Shown here in pieces: positions 17,706 through 25,724 of a DNA stretch of 64,000 nt. This stretch comes from Methylobacterium thuringiense (GTDB lineage: Bacteria; Pseudomonadota; Alphaproteobacteria; Rhizobiales; Beijerinckiaceae), in NCBI RefSeq assembly GCF_022179645.1, contig NZ_BPRA01000015.1:186001-250000 (forward strand). Direction: 5' to 3'. The notes beneath the pieces were generated by a model. The model did not search any database. It saw only the letters and a list, made by a program, of their open reading frames with translations, and was not told the origin of the DNA. The number at the start of each line of letters is the position of its first letter. The first letter of the stretch is position 1. Made by a program: the position numbers and the translations under genes.

Positions 17706-18782
17706 TCAGGATACGTCCGATCGCGCAAGTTCGGCGGTGATATGCTTCACGGACGGCGTGACGATCGCGACGAACTGGGCCTCGCGGAGGCGTCGGAACG
17801 CCTCCGCACCCTCGAGGTAACCGCGCGCGCCGAAATGCAGCATGGCCGACTGCGCCGCCTCCAGAGCGAGCCAGGAGACGTCGAGGCGTAGCCGCAGGGT
17901 TTCGAGGAAGGTCTTTCGGTCGGTTTCCGCATGCGACCGAGCCGCCTCCGCGACCCGTGCGGAGATAGCGGCCACGCGATCCTCGATCGCGGACGGCCCG
18001 AGCGGCAGGTGCTCGGCCGGGGCGCGACCTCGCGCATCGGCGCGCATCAGAGCCGCGACGCCCCGAGCGAGCCCGAGACCCATGCCGGTCTGCAGCAGGA
18101 CGAAGCCGTTGCGGATGCGAGGCACGAAAGCGGCCGCGTCATGCGCGATCACATCGAGATCGGGGACGAAAGCGTCCCGGATCATCACCGTGTAGGTGCC
18201 GGTGCCTTCCAGCGCGACGAAACGGGCATTGGCCGAGATCGCCACGCCCTCGGCTCCGGCCTCGAACAGGCCCATAACCCGGCGTCCGTCGGGCAATGAA
18301 AAGATGCCGGCGAAAACGTGCCCGGGGGCGAGGTTCGAGACCCAGGGCAGGCGTCCGCGCACGCGGTATCCGCCGGCCTCGCGCTGCGCCGTCAGCGCCA
18401 GCGGCTCGATGCCGGAGAACGCCTTCATCGGGTTCGACAGGCCGGTGCCGCCGAGCAGACGTCCCTCGGCGACTCCGGCGAGGAGACGGCGCGGGCCGGA
18501 CTCCTCGGAGCGGGCGAGGTACCAGACCAGCGCGTCTTGGCACCAGACGCAGAAGGCAGTGGAGAGGCAGGCCTCGCCTGCCAGCGTCATCGCCTCGACC
18601 GCGGCGAGGAGCCCCGCGGCCGATCCGTCGACGTGGCGGCCGTAAGCGCCGGCAGCGCCGAGACTGCGCAGCACATCCTCCGGGTAGAGCCCGGCATCGA
18701 TCGCCTGGGCCTGCGGATGCAGGTCGTCGCGTACGATGGCCGCGACATCGCGCGTGATCTCGATCCGTGCGGTCGCGGCCAT
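17706..18782 (-). CDS. Acyl-CoA dehydrogenase-family protein, sulfur-acquisition type
   Basis: 358 residues with the acyl-CoA dehydrogenase fold (N-terminal helices, middle beta-barrel around LALTAQREAGGYRVRGRLPWVSN, C-terminal helices). The group resembles SfnB/DszC-like FMN- or FAD-linked enzymes found with organosulfur importers. Catalysis and substrate are not shown by the sequence. It is 4 bp downstream of the OsmC-like gene, which in turn follows an ABC importer on the same strand, so it is probably the last gene of a five-gene operon. It begins MAATARIEITRDV. Confidence 0.82.
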   Translation of the reverse strand: MAATARIEITRDVAAIVRDDLHPQAQAIDAGLYPEDVLRSLGAAGAYGRHVDGSAAGLLAAVEAMTLAGEACLSTAFCVWCQDALVWYLARSEESGPRRLLAGVAEGRLLGGTGLSNPMKAFSGIEPLALTAQREAGGYRVRGRLPWVSNLAPGHVFAGIFSLPDGRRVMGLFEAGAEGVAISANARFVALEGTGTYTVMIRDAFVPDLDVIAHDAAAFVPRIRNGFVLLQTGMGLGLARGVAALMRADARGRAPAEHLPLGPSAIEDRVAAISARVAEAARSHAETDRKTFLETLRLRLDVSWLALEAAQSAMLHFGARGYLEGAEAFRRLREAQFVAIVTPSVKHITAELARSDVS

Positions 18783-18786
18783 CGGC

Positions 18787-19335
18787 TCAGACCCGCGCGA
18801 GGCTGACGGAGACCGGGTTCTTCACGGTGTTCAGCACCGGCGACCATTGCCCGGCATGGGCCACCAGTTCGTCGAGTTCGGCCGGGGTTGCGCCCTCGAT
18901 GTCGAGACGCGCCTTGAGCCGCACGGCGGTGAGGCCCACGGCCTTCTCCGACAGGTCGCCCGTGCCCCATACTGAGGTGATGTTGATGTCGCCCTCGCTC
19001 TCGATCTCGATGCCTTTCACGGTCCAGCCGCGGGCGATCGCGTTGGCCTGGAGGCCGACGGCGACGCAGGTGCCCAGCGCGGCGAGCAGCGCTTCTGTCG
19101 GGTTCGGGGCCGTGTCGTCGCCGAGGAGCGCCGGCGGCTCGTCCACGACGTGGGCCTCGAGATTGCGGACGTAGGTCAGGTGCCGGAACCGGCGGCCCTC
19201 GGCGACCGTGCGGGCGCGAACCGTCTTGACGACGGTGGGGTCGGAGCGGCCCCTCTCGGAGAGAGCGGTGAGCGCGTCGCGATCGATCGGCTCGAAGGTC
19301 TGAACGATCTCGCGGGGTGCAGCGGAGGAGGACAT
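18787..19335 (-). CDS. OsmC-family protein lacking the second Cys
   Basis: 182 residues. The OsmC fold is shown by PTEALLAALGTCVAVGLQANAIARGW near residue 82-107 (conserved peroxidatic-type Cys) and by the following IEIESEGDIN strand. The usual second Cys, in a C-P-V segment about 60 residues later, is replaced: the sequence reads GQWSPVLNTV near 165. With only one Cys in the whole protein, a two-Cys peroxidase cycle is not possible, so another role (thiol adduct or ligand binding) is likely. The neighbours are an importer and an acyl-CoA dehydrogenase-like gene. Confidence 0.87.
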   Translation of the reverse strand: MSSSAAPREIVQTFEPIDRDALTALSERGRSDPTVVKTVRARTVAEGRRFRHLTYVRNLEAHVVDEPPALLGDDTAPNPTEALLAALGTCVAVGLQANAIARGWTVKGIEIESEGDINITSVWGTGDLSEKAVGLTAVRLKARLDIEGATPAELDELVAHAGQWSPVLNTVKNPVSVSLARV

Positions 19336-19352
19336 GCAGTCTTTTCCGTTCT

Positions 19353-20207
19353 TCAGGTGGCGGGAACCCAGCGGGCGCGGGCCGCCAAGCGGCCGAGCAA
19401 GCTGTCGAGGGCGTAGCCGATCAGGCCGATCAGCAGGACGAGGGCCGCGAGGCGATCGTAGGAAAGCGTGTCGCGGGCGTCGTTGATGGCGTAGCCGAGC
19501 CCGCTCGTGACCCCGAGATACTCGGCCGGCACCAGCACGATCCAGGCGACACCGAGCGCGAGGCGAAGCCCCGTCAGGATGTCCTGCGTCACGGCCGGCA
19601 CCACGATGGTGCGCAGGGTGACGAGCCCGCCGGCACCGAGGTTGCGCGCGAGCGTCAACCAGACCGGATCGACGCGCTTCACGCCGGCCGCGGTCGAAAA
19701 CAGGATCGGCCAGATCGCGGCGGCCGCGATCAGGAAGACGATGGCGCCGTCCCAGCTCGGAAACACCAGGATCGCCACCGGCATCCAGGCGAGCGGCGAG
19801 ATCATGCGCAGCAGCTGGAACGGCGGCTGAAGGATGCGCTCCAGACGCAGCGACGAGCCCATGAGCAGGCCGAGCGGCGCACCGAGCACGAAGGCGAGGC
19901 CGAGCCCCTGCAGGATGCGGGCGAGGCTTGGCGCCGCCGCGCGCCAGGCCTCGCCCGTGCTCAGCAGGTCGGCGAAGGAGGCCAGTGCCGGCCCCGGCGC
20001 GAAGCCGACGAAGGCGGAATAGGCCGGGATGCTCTCCAGCACGAGGCCGGCGACGAACCAGAGCGCCAGCAGCCCGCCGAGCCCGATCAGCGGAGCGATC
20101 CGGTCGAGCCAGGGACCGAGAGCGCCCGCCCGATCGGCCTGCCGCTCGGGCGGCGCGGCCTCCACCGCGGGGTCGGCGATGCCGACCGGAATCACACCGC
20201 CGCTCAC
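19353..20207 (-). CDS. ABC transporter permease (nitrate/sulfonate/taurine type)
   Basis: 284 residues with about six membrane spans (for example LIGLGGLLALWFVAGLVL, ILQGLGLAFVLGAPLGLLMG, DRLAALVLLIGLIGYAL). The binding-protein-dependent transport EAA-like loop is near LTLARNLGAGGLVTLRTIVVPAV. GTG 20207 is chosen because it overlaps the stop of the binding-protein gene (GTGA). The much longer frame upstream is the shadow of that gene. Inner-membrane channel of the importer. Confidence 0.9.
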   Translation of the reverse strand: MSGGVIPVGIADPAVEAAPPERQADRAGALGPWLDRIAPLIGLGGLLALWFVAGLVLESIPAYSAFVGFAPGPALASFADLLSTGEAWRAAAPSLARILQGLGLAFVLGAPLGLLMGSSLRLERILQPPFQLLRMISPLAWMPVAILVFPSWDGAIVFLIAAAAIWPILFSTAAGVKRVDPVWLTLARNLGAGGLVTLRTIVVPAVTQDILTGLRLALGVAWIVLVPAEYLGVTSGLGYAINDARDTLSYDRLAALVLLIGLIGYALDSLLGRLAARARWVPAT

Positions 20208-21430
20208 AGGCTGAGAACCTCCTGGCGCGTCAGCGAGGCCGCATCCGCCGCCCCCGGCCATTCGGGATAGCGCTTGAGCGAGGCGATCACGAAGCGGTCG
20301 TCGACGAGATCCCGCGCCACGAAATCGGGATCGAGACCCTTGAGGAAGGAGGCGTCGCCTTCGACGACCGTCTTGCCCATCGCCTCGACGATCAGTTTGG
20401 TCGCGGATGGATAGGGCCAGGGCTGGAAGTCGATGCGCTGTCCCTCCCAGTCGCGGTGGCGGATCGCGCCGCTTTCCTCGTAGGACGCGCCGTAATCGGT
20501 CATCGCCTTGATCACCACGTCGGCCGGCATCGGCAGGTAGCCGCGCCCATCCTTGGAGATCAGCCGGGCGACCTCCTCGCGGTTCTTCACGATGTAGGCC
20601 TGGGCGCGCACGATGGCGTCGACCGCCTTGCCCGTCCATTCGGGCTGCGCCGCGACCTGCCGCTCATGCGCGACGACGACGCAGCAGGGATGGTTCTTCC
20701 AGATGTCGCCGGTGAAGCGCAACATGCGTGCGCCGGCCTTGATCTCGCCGAGCGCATTGAACGGCTCGGCGACGATGTAGCCGTCGATCTTCCCCGCCGC
20801 GAGCGCCGCCAGCATCTCCGGTGGCGGCAGAACCTGCAAGGCGCATTCGTTCGCGCCTGCTTCGCCCCGGATCACCGGCGTCACGCCGGATTCACGCAGC
20901 GCGTATTGCAGCACGACGTTGTGCATCGAGTACCAGTACGGCACCGCGATCCGTTTGCCGGCCAGCCCCTTGAAGTCGGTGATGCCGCTCTTGCCCCCGA
21001 CGACGATGCCGGAGCCGTTGGTGTGCGCCCAGGCCAGGATCTTGACCGGGAACTTGTTGTTGTAGCGCATCCAGACCGGGATCGGCTTGAGCAGGTGCGC
21101 GAGATTGAACTTGCCGGCTGCGAACCCCTCGACCAGCGCCGACCAGGAGCGCACCGGCGTCGGGTCGGCGACCTTCAGGCCGGCCTCCTCGAAATAGCCC
21201 TTGGCGTGGGCGACGAGAAGCGCAGTAGCATCGGTGATCGGCAGGTAGCCGATGCGCACGGTATCGTCGTCGGCGGCATGGACCGCCCCGGCCGACAGGC
21301 CCAGCGCCCCGCCGCCGAGCAAAGCGGCGAGGCCGCCCTTGGCCAGCGCGTCGAGGGTGTTGCGCCGGGTCCAGTCGGCGCGAGTCCACTCGTGCGTCCA
21401 CAGGGCGGAGAGATCGTCGGGGGCAGTCAT
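20204..21430 (-). CDS. ABC transporter substrate-binding protein (NrtA/SsuA-like), Tat-type signal
   Basis: 408 residues. The N-terminus has TRRNTLDALAKGG followed by a Gly/Ala/Leu-rich span ending VHAAD. This is a twin-arginine signal placed about 20 residues in, so it is probably exported folded. The body has VRIGYLPITDATALLVAHAKGYFEEAG, the signature of NrtA/SsuA/CmpA-like proteins. The ligand (nitrate, sulfonate, bicarbonate or other) cannot be told; the neighbours favour an organosulfur compound. It overlaps the permease start and is followed upstream by the ATPase gene. Confidence 0.9.
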   Translation of the reverse strand: MTAPDDLSALWTHEWTRADWTRRNTLDALAKGGLAALLGGGALGLSAGAVHAADDDTVRIGYLPITDATALLVAHAKGYFEEAGLKVADPTPVRSWSALVEGFAAGKFNLAHLLKPIPVWMRYNNKFPVKILAWAHTNGSGIVVGGKSGITDFKGLAGKRIAVPYWYSMHNVVLQYALRESGVTPVIRGEAGANECALQVLPPPEMLAALAAGKIDGYIVAEPFNALGEIKAGARMLRFTGDIWKNHPCCVVVAHERQVAAQPEWTGKAVDAIVRAQAYIVKNREEVARLISKDGRGYLPMPADVVIKAMTDYGASYEESGAIRHRDWEGQRIDFQPWPYPSATKLIVEAMGKTVVEGDASFLKGLDPDFVARDLVDDRFVIASLKRYPEWPGAADAASLTRQEVLSL

Positions 21431-21448
21431 CGGGTGTCCAGTCGAGGA

Positions 21449-22198
21449 TCAGGCCGCTTGGCGGTTGGTATCGCGGGGTTCGTAGGAGCCGACGCGGCGG
21501 CGCAACTCCGCTTCGGCGTCGGCTCCGAGGGGAAAGTCGGCGACGATCCCCGCCGGCCGGCCGCCAAGCACGATGGCGCGCTCCGCGAGCGCGGCGACGT
21601 CGGCGAGATCGTGCGTCACGATGACGAGGGTCAGCCCACGCTCGCGCGTCAGCCGCAAGACGTCGGCGCGCAACGCGCCGCGCATCTCGGGGTCGAGCGC
21701 CGAGAACGGCTCGTCGAGAAGCAGGATTTTCGGGTCGCTCGCCATCGCACGGGCCAGCGCAACACGCTGCTGCTGACCGCCCGACAGCTCGGACGGCCTG
21801 GCGTCGGAGCGGTCGGCAAGCCCGATCTCCCGGAGGATCCGATGGGCCTCGACCGTCACCCCGGAGCGGTCTCGGCGAAGTCTGCCGGACAGTCGGGCCG
21901 GGAGCAGGACGTTGTCGAGCACACTCGCCCAGGGAAGCAGGGCCGGGCGCTGAAACATCACCGTACAGCCCGGGACCGGTCCGCGGACGGTCTTGCCATC
22001 GATCCGCACCTGTCCGGCCGAGGGCGAGACCAAGCCGGCGACGATCTGCAGCAAGGTCGACTTCCCCACGCCGGACCGGCCGAGGATACCGACGCGTTCG
22101 CCGGAGCGGACACGAAAGGCGACATCCGCGAGTACCGGGCTCCTGCCGTGCCGAAAGGCAACGCCGTCGAGGCTGATGCGAGATTCGGTGAAGGACAT
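21449..22198 (-). CDS. ABC transporter ATP-binding protein
   Basis: 249 residues with every ATPase motif: Walker A GRSGVGKST near residue 41-49, Q-loop FQRPALLPW, signature LSGGQQQR near 135, Walker B ILLLDEPFSALD near 155-166, and the switch His in VTHDLADVAAL. It is of the nitrate/taurine subfamily. ATG 22198 gives the usual N-terminus (MSFTESRISLDGVAF). It is first in the leftward operon; the AT-rich stretch at 22290-22390 is the likely promoter region. Confidence 0.93.
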   Translation of the reverse strand: MSFTESRISLDGVAFRHGRSPVLADVAFRVRSGERVGILGRSGVGKSTLLQIVAGLVSPSAGQVRIDGKTVRGPVPGCTVMFQRPALLPWASVLDNVLLPARLSGRLRRDRSGVTVEAHRILREIGLADRSDARPSELSGGQQQRVALARAMASDPKILLLDEPFSALDPEMRGALRADVLRLTRERGLTLVIVTHDLADVAALAERAIVLGGRPAGIVADFPLGADAEAELRRRVGSYEPRDTNRQAA

Positions 22199-22719
22199 CG
22201 ATCCTGTAAGGTTGGGCGCGGCCCAGCACGTCGACGGCCCCATGACCGTCGAACGCCTGCAAGACGCCGCGTGATCGAGAGAGTGTTTGCTCCTACAAAC
22301 GGCGTCAATGGACGCTCAATCCAAAGAACTTTGCAATTTAGGAGAAAATTTCTACTGTGGGATCATGAATAGAAAATTATCGCATTTCATCGCACGGCAC
22401 CGATGTGCCACCGGATTTCAGGACCTCGCGCAACGTTTTGAGGGCGAGCCGATCACCAACCCGGCGCGATGCCGCTGCGAGAATTTCTCCAAGGTGATCC
22501 ATCGGCGGGGGCCGCGAACGTCGAAGTCGCGACCCTGGAATGGACCGATCGATTCGACATCTGCCGCCCGCCCGAGCCATCGCGTCCTGCCGTCCGCAAG
22601 CCACGGATGGCAGCAAAACGCTTGGCCCACGTCGTTCCAAGGCTTTCGGAAGGCAGAACGTCGGCTCTCACATGGGGCGTCGCGCCGTTCTGAATACGAT
22701 GCGCAGCCCTCGATGCGAG
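22199..22719. other. Intergenic region with an AT-rich patch
   Basis: About 0.5 kb without a convincing gene. Bases 22290-22390 are clearly AT-richer than the surroundings and include the palindrome AGAAAATTTCT (22343-22353). This is the probable promoter and operator zone of the leftward ABC/OsmC operon. Open frames here (for example plus-strand 22287-22811) show no family and look like shadows. Confidence 0.5.
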
Positions 22720-23352
22720 CTAAGCCCGACCCGCGATGGGCGAAAGCATGGCTGGATCGATCCCGTTCATCCGCAGCACACGATCGTACTTGTCGTCGAG
22801 GGTGGGGTTGAAGATCAGCTCCGGGTCGGCCGCGCAGGTGAGCCAGCCATTGGCCATGATCTCGTTCTCGAGCTGTCCTGCCTGCCAGCCGGCATAGCCG
22901 AGTGCCAGGATGGCGCTCGAAGGACCGCATCCCTCGGCGATCGCACGCAGAATCTCCACCGTCGCGGTCAGGCAGACGCCGTCGTCGATCAGAAGCGTCG
23001 ACTGGTCGATGCGAAAATCGGACGAGTGCAACACGAAGCCGCGCTTGGCGTCGACGGGACCGCCCATCAGCACCGGCATGTGCCCGACCTGCTCGCGCAG
23101 GCGGATCGCGTCGGTCTCCGGCGCGATGTCGAGCTGCATCAGCAGGTCCGGCATGGTGAGGTCGGTGGCGGCCTTGTTGACGATGATGCCCATCGCCCCG
23201 TCGGCTGAGTGGTGGCACAGGTAGATCAGCGAGCGGGCGAAGCGCTCGTCGCCCATGCCCGGCATCGCCACGAGGAACTGACGATCGAGATAACCCGACC
23301 CGTCGTCTTCGACAGGTACGGGTTCGTCGGATGACTGCGGAAATCGCTGCAT
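22720..23352 (-). CDS. YqgE/AlgH family protein
   Basis: 210 residues, the usual length of the UPF0301 YqgE/AlgH family. Signatures are [23 protein letters not shown] near 27-49, [18 protein letters not shown] near 95 and [15 protein letters not shown] near 155. Function is unestablished; AlgH has been linked to exopolysaccharide regulation. It is cytoplasmic and stands alone. Confidence 0.93.
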   Translation of the reverse strand: MQRFPQSSDEPVPVEDDGSGYLDRQFLVAMPGMGDERFARSLIYLCHHSADGAMGIIVNKAATDLTMPDLLMQLDIAPETDAIRLREQVGHMPVLMGGPVDAKRGFVLHSSDFRIDQSTLLIDDGVCLTATVEILRAIAEGCGPSSAILALGYAGWQAGQLENEIMANGWLTCAADPELIFNPTLDDKYDRVLRMNGIDPAMLSPIAGRA

Positions 23353-23490
23353 GGCCCCATGCTAGCCCCGGGGCGGGCTTTGTCCATAAGGCAATGACGC
23401 GGCATCCATCCACGGGCGTGCCGTTCCCATCGCCTCGACACCGTCATCTCGTCACGCTAACGCTGCCGCACGATCGAGGAGACGGAACGA

Positions 23491-23973
23491 ATGTCCATTC
23501 AGGTTGGCGACCACCTGCCCCAGGCGACCTTCCGCGTGAACGGCCCGGACGGCCCGCAGGCGAAGACCACCGACGACGTGTTCAAGGGCCGCCGCGTCGT
23601 GCTCGTCGGCGTACCCGGCGCCTTCACCCCGGCCTGCCACCGCAACCACCTGCCCGGCTTCGTTGCCAAGAAGGACGAGATCCTCGCCCGCGGCATCGAT
23701 GCCATCGCCATTACCGCGGTGAACGACGTCTTCGTGCTCAACGCCTGGCAGGAGGCCACCGGCGCCGAGAGCCTGGAATTCCTCGCCGACGGCAATGCCG
23801 AGTTCGCCAAGGCGATCGGCCAGGAACTCGACGGCAGCGGATTCGGCCTCGGCCCGCGCTCGCAGCGCTACGCCATGCTCGTCGACGACGGCGTGGTGCG
23901 CGTGCTCAACGTCGAGGACTCGCCCTCGAAGGCCGAGGTCTCCAGCGCCGAGGCTCTGCTCAAGGTGATCTGA
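23491..23973 (+). CDS. Peroxiredoxin (Prx5/AhpE type)
   Basis: 160 residues. The peroxidatic motif is PGAFTPACHRNHLPGF near residue 44-59, matching the Prx5 family consensus, with the conserved Thr and Arg nearby. It has no second Cys, so it is 1-Cys and would be reduced by glutathione or glutaredoxin. Cytoplasmic; it reduces H2O2 and organic peroxides. A strong terminator follows, so it is monocistronic. Confidence 0.95.
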   Translation: MSIQVGDHLPQATFRVNGPDGPQAKTTDDVFKGRRVVLVGVPGAFTPACHRNHLPGFVAKKDEILARGIDAIAITAVNDVFVLNAWQEATGAESLEFLADGNAEFAKAIGQELDGSGFGLGPRSQRYAMLVDDGVVRVLNVEDSPSKAEVSSAEALLKVI

Positions 23974-24001
23974 AGCCGTCTCATGGAATGGGACGCGCAA
24001 G

Positions 24002-24028
24002 AAGCCGGGGCATGTCCCCGGCTTTTTT
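24002..24028 (+). terminator. Rho-independent terminator of the peroxiredoxin gene
   Basis: Perfect 9-bp stem AAGCCGGGG (24002-24010) and CCCCGGCTT (24016-24024), loop CATGT, then a T run to 24028. It lies 28 bp after the stop codon. Confidence 0.9.
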
Positions 24029-24107
24029 GCGTCCGCTTGCGAGAGTTCGCGCATATTCGGTCCACGGCATTCCCGCGATTTTCTTGGACACCTCGGCAGC
24101 TATCAGC

Positions 24108-24193
24108 GTAGATATTTTCAATCTACGAGTCGGCCGGGCAATATTTTAGATTCTCGATACGTCAGGATCGGCGCGACCAACCTAGATATTCTA
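24108..24193. promoter_or_regulatory. AT-rich TAGAT palindromes upstream of the HdeA-like gene
   Basis: GTAGAT-N7-ATCTAC (24108-24126), a TTTTAGATTCTC segment near 24145, and TAGATATTCTA (24183-24193). Repeated TAGA/TCTA half-sites in a local AT-rich tract resemble the binding site of a dimeric regulator. The arrangement does not fit the Irr ICE consensus exactly (TTCTAAA half-site at 24188-24194 but the wrong spacing). Confidence 0.4.
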
Positions 24194-24251
24194 AATTTCA
24201 AGCAATACAGCTTCCGCGGGTAGCGCGGTCGCAGGTCCGAGGGAGGTCGTT

Positions 24252-24533
24252 TTGAAGCGTCTCGTTCTGCTGTGTACGCTTGCGCTCGCATCACCTGTCC
24301 ATGCGGATCAGGTCGATCTGTCGACCTCCACCTGCAAGCAGTTCCTCGAAAGCGGTGAAGAGGGCATCAAGACCACGCTCACCTGGCTCGACGGATACTA
24401 CAAGGACGAGGACGACCCGCCTGTGATCGATACGGACAAGCTCGTGGCCAACAGCAAGAAGCTGGGCGAATTTTGCGCCAAGAACCCGACCCTCGGCCTG
24501 ATCACCGCAGCCGACAAGGCGCTCGGGAAGTAG
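24252..24533 (+). CDS. HdeA/HdeB-family small periplasmic protein
   Basis: 93 residues with a signal peptide (MKRLVLLCTLALASPVHA, then DQVDLS). It resembles HdeA/HdeB acid-stress chaperones: CKQFLESGEEGIKTTLTWLDGYYKDED, with a second Cys in EFCAKNP that would pair with the first Cys in a disulfide. TTG 24252 is the start because GGGAGG at 24241-24246 sits five bases before it. It is expressed alone, with the TAGAT palindromes upstream. Confidence 0.82.
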   Translation: MKRLVLLCTLALASPVHADQVDLSTSTCKQFLESGEEGIKTTLTWLDGYYKDEDDPPVIDTDKLVANSKKLGEFCAKNPTLGLITAADKALGK

Positions 24534-24576
24534 CAGCGATCTCGGACGGCCCCGCCGATCGGCGAACGCGTTGCGC

Positions 24577-24681
24577 TAGAGCGCTTTCCGACCAAGTGGA
24601 TACCGGTTGGTCGAAAGAAAGCGCGGCAAAACAAAGCTTTAGAGACGCCGAGCCGATGCAATCGGATCGGATACGGCTCTA
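24577..24681. repeat. Intergenic palindromic repeat element (about 105 bp)
   Basis: The element is bounded by TAGAGC (24577-24582) and GCTCTA (24676-24681). Inside is a long hairpin: GCGCTTTC-CGACCAA (24581-24595), loop GTGGATACCGG, TTGGTCG (24607-24613), AAA, GAAAGCGC (24617-24624). A second weaker inverted pair of GAGCCG/CGGCTC types fills the right half. The TAG of thrB lies in its right end. Such mosaic palindromes are common between genes in Rhizobiales genomes. Confidence 0.75.
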
Positions 24682-25644
24682 ACGCGACCAACCGTAGTCT
24701 CGCGCATGGCCCGCCGTGCGATGGAAGGCGAGCCGGCGATCGTATTCCAGCGGGTTCTTCGGCTGCACCAGCGCGCCGGGCGGCACGTTCAACCAGTCCA
24801 CGAGGCGCGTCAGCATGAAGCGCATCGCCGCGCCCCGTGCGAGGATCGGCAGCGCGTCGACCTCGGCCAGCTCTAGGCGGCGACGTTCCTCGTAGCCGGC
24901 AATCATCGCAGCGCCCATCTCGCGCTGGTAGCGGCCGTCCGCTTCGAAGCACCACGCGTTGAGGCAGATCGCGAGATCGTAGGCGAGCGCGTCGGTGCAG
25001 GCGAAGTAGAAGTCGATGATCCCGGAGAGATCGTCCCCGATGAAGAAGACGTTGTCGGTGAAGAGATCGGCGTGGATAACACCGCTGGGCAGATCGCGTG
25101 GCCAGTTGGCTTCGAGCAGTGCGAGATCGGCGCTGGTCCGCTCTGCGAGCCCTGGTGCGACGGTGTCGGTCTCGGTGCCGGCCTGCTCGAACAGCGGCCG
25201 CCAAGCCTCGACGGACAGGCTGTTGGCCCGGCTCATCGGAAAATCGCGACCGGCCTCGTGAAAACCGGCGAGCGCCCGGCCGAGTTCGCGGCAATGGTGG
25301 GCGGTGGGACGCTTCACCGAGACGCCGTCGAGGAAGCTGATGATCGCGGCGGGCCGGCCGCAGAGCGCGCCAAGCGCGGTGTCGTGGCGGTTCCTCACCG
25401 GCTGCGGGCATGAGAGCCCGGCGCGGAACAGGTGTCCCATCAGGTTGAGGAAGAACGGCAGGTCCTCCTCGCGCACGCGCTTCTCGTACAGCGTGAGGAT
25501 GTAGGAGCCGGCCGTGGTGTGCACGAAGAAGTTCGTGTTCTCGACGCCCTCGGCGATGCCCTTGTAGGACAGGAGCGAGCCGAGATCGTACTCGCCCAGG
25601 AAGGCGGTGAGCGCCTCGTCGGAAACCTCGGTGTAGACGGCCAA
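24679..25644 (-). CDS. thrB: Homoserine kinase (aminoglycoside-phosphotransferase fold)
   Basis: 321 residues. The alphaproteobacterial ThrB is of the choline-kinase-like type, not the GHMP type. Here the N-terminus TEVSDEALTAFLGEYDLGSLLSYKGIAEGVENTNF fits it well. The catalytic HADLFTDN is near residue 194, and the metal-binding DFYFA near 210. It phosphorylates L-homoserine for threonine synthesis. TTG 25644 (reading MAVYTEVS) is chosen for family alignment, not for a clear ribosome site. The very long frame upstream is a shadow of ispH. It lies downstream of ispH, separated by a terminator. Confidence 0.92.
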   Translation of the reverse strand: MAVYTEVSDEALTAFLGEYDLGSLLSYKGIAEGVENTNFFVHTTAGSYILTLYEKRVREEDLPFFLNLMGHLFRAGLSCPQPVRNRHDTALGALCGRPAAIISFLDGVSVKRPTAHHCRELGRALAGFHEAGRDFPMSRANSLSVEAWRPLFEQAGTETDTVAPGLAERTSADLALLEANWPRDLPSGVIHADLFTDNVFFIGDDLSGIIDFYFACTDALAYDLAICLNAWCFEADGRYQREMGAAMIAGYEERRRLELAEVDALPILARGAAMRFMLTRLVDWLNVPPGALVQPKNPLEYDRRLAFHRTAGHARDYGWSR

Positions 25645-25670
25645 GGAGTGCCTGCCTCTCGCTTCGCGCT

Positions 25671-25700
25671 CAAAACAAAGGGCGCCGTCGAGGCGCCCTT
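25671..25700 (-). terminator. Rho-independent terminator after ispH (minus strand)
   Basis: Stem AAGGGCGCC (25678-25686) and GGCGCCCTT (25692-25700), loop of five bases. On the minus strand it is followed by TTTGTTTTG, so it ends ispH transcription before thrB. Confidence 0.8.
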
Positions 25701-25724
25701 GTCCGTCGTCGTGTCCGTGCCGGA

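Noticed and set aside
22287-22811. 174-residue plus-strand frame in the AT-rich spacer
   Set aside because: It runs over the opposite end of yqgE and shows no family pattern, signal or ribosome site.
24183-24194. Irr ICE box before the HdeA-like gene
   Set aside because: A TTCTAAA half-site exists but the spacing and the left half-site do not fit the TTTAGAA-N3-TTCTAAA consensus.
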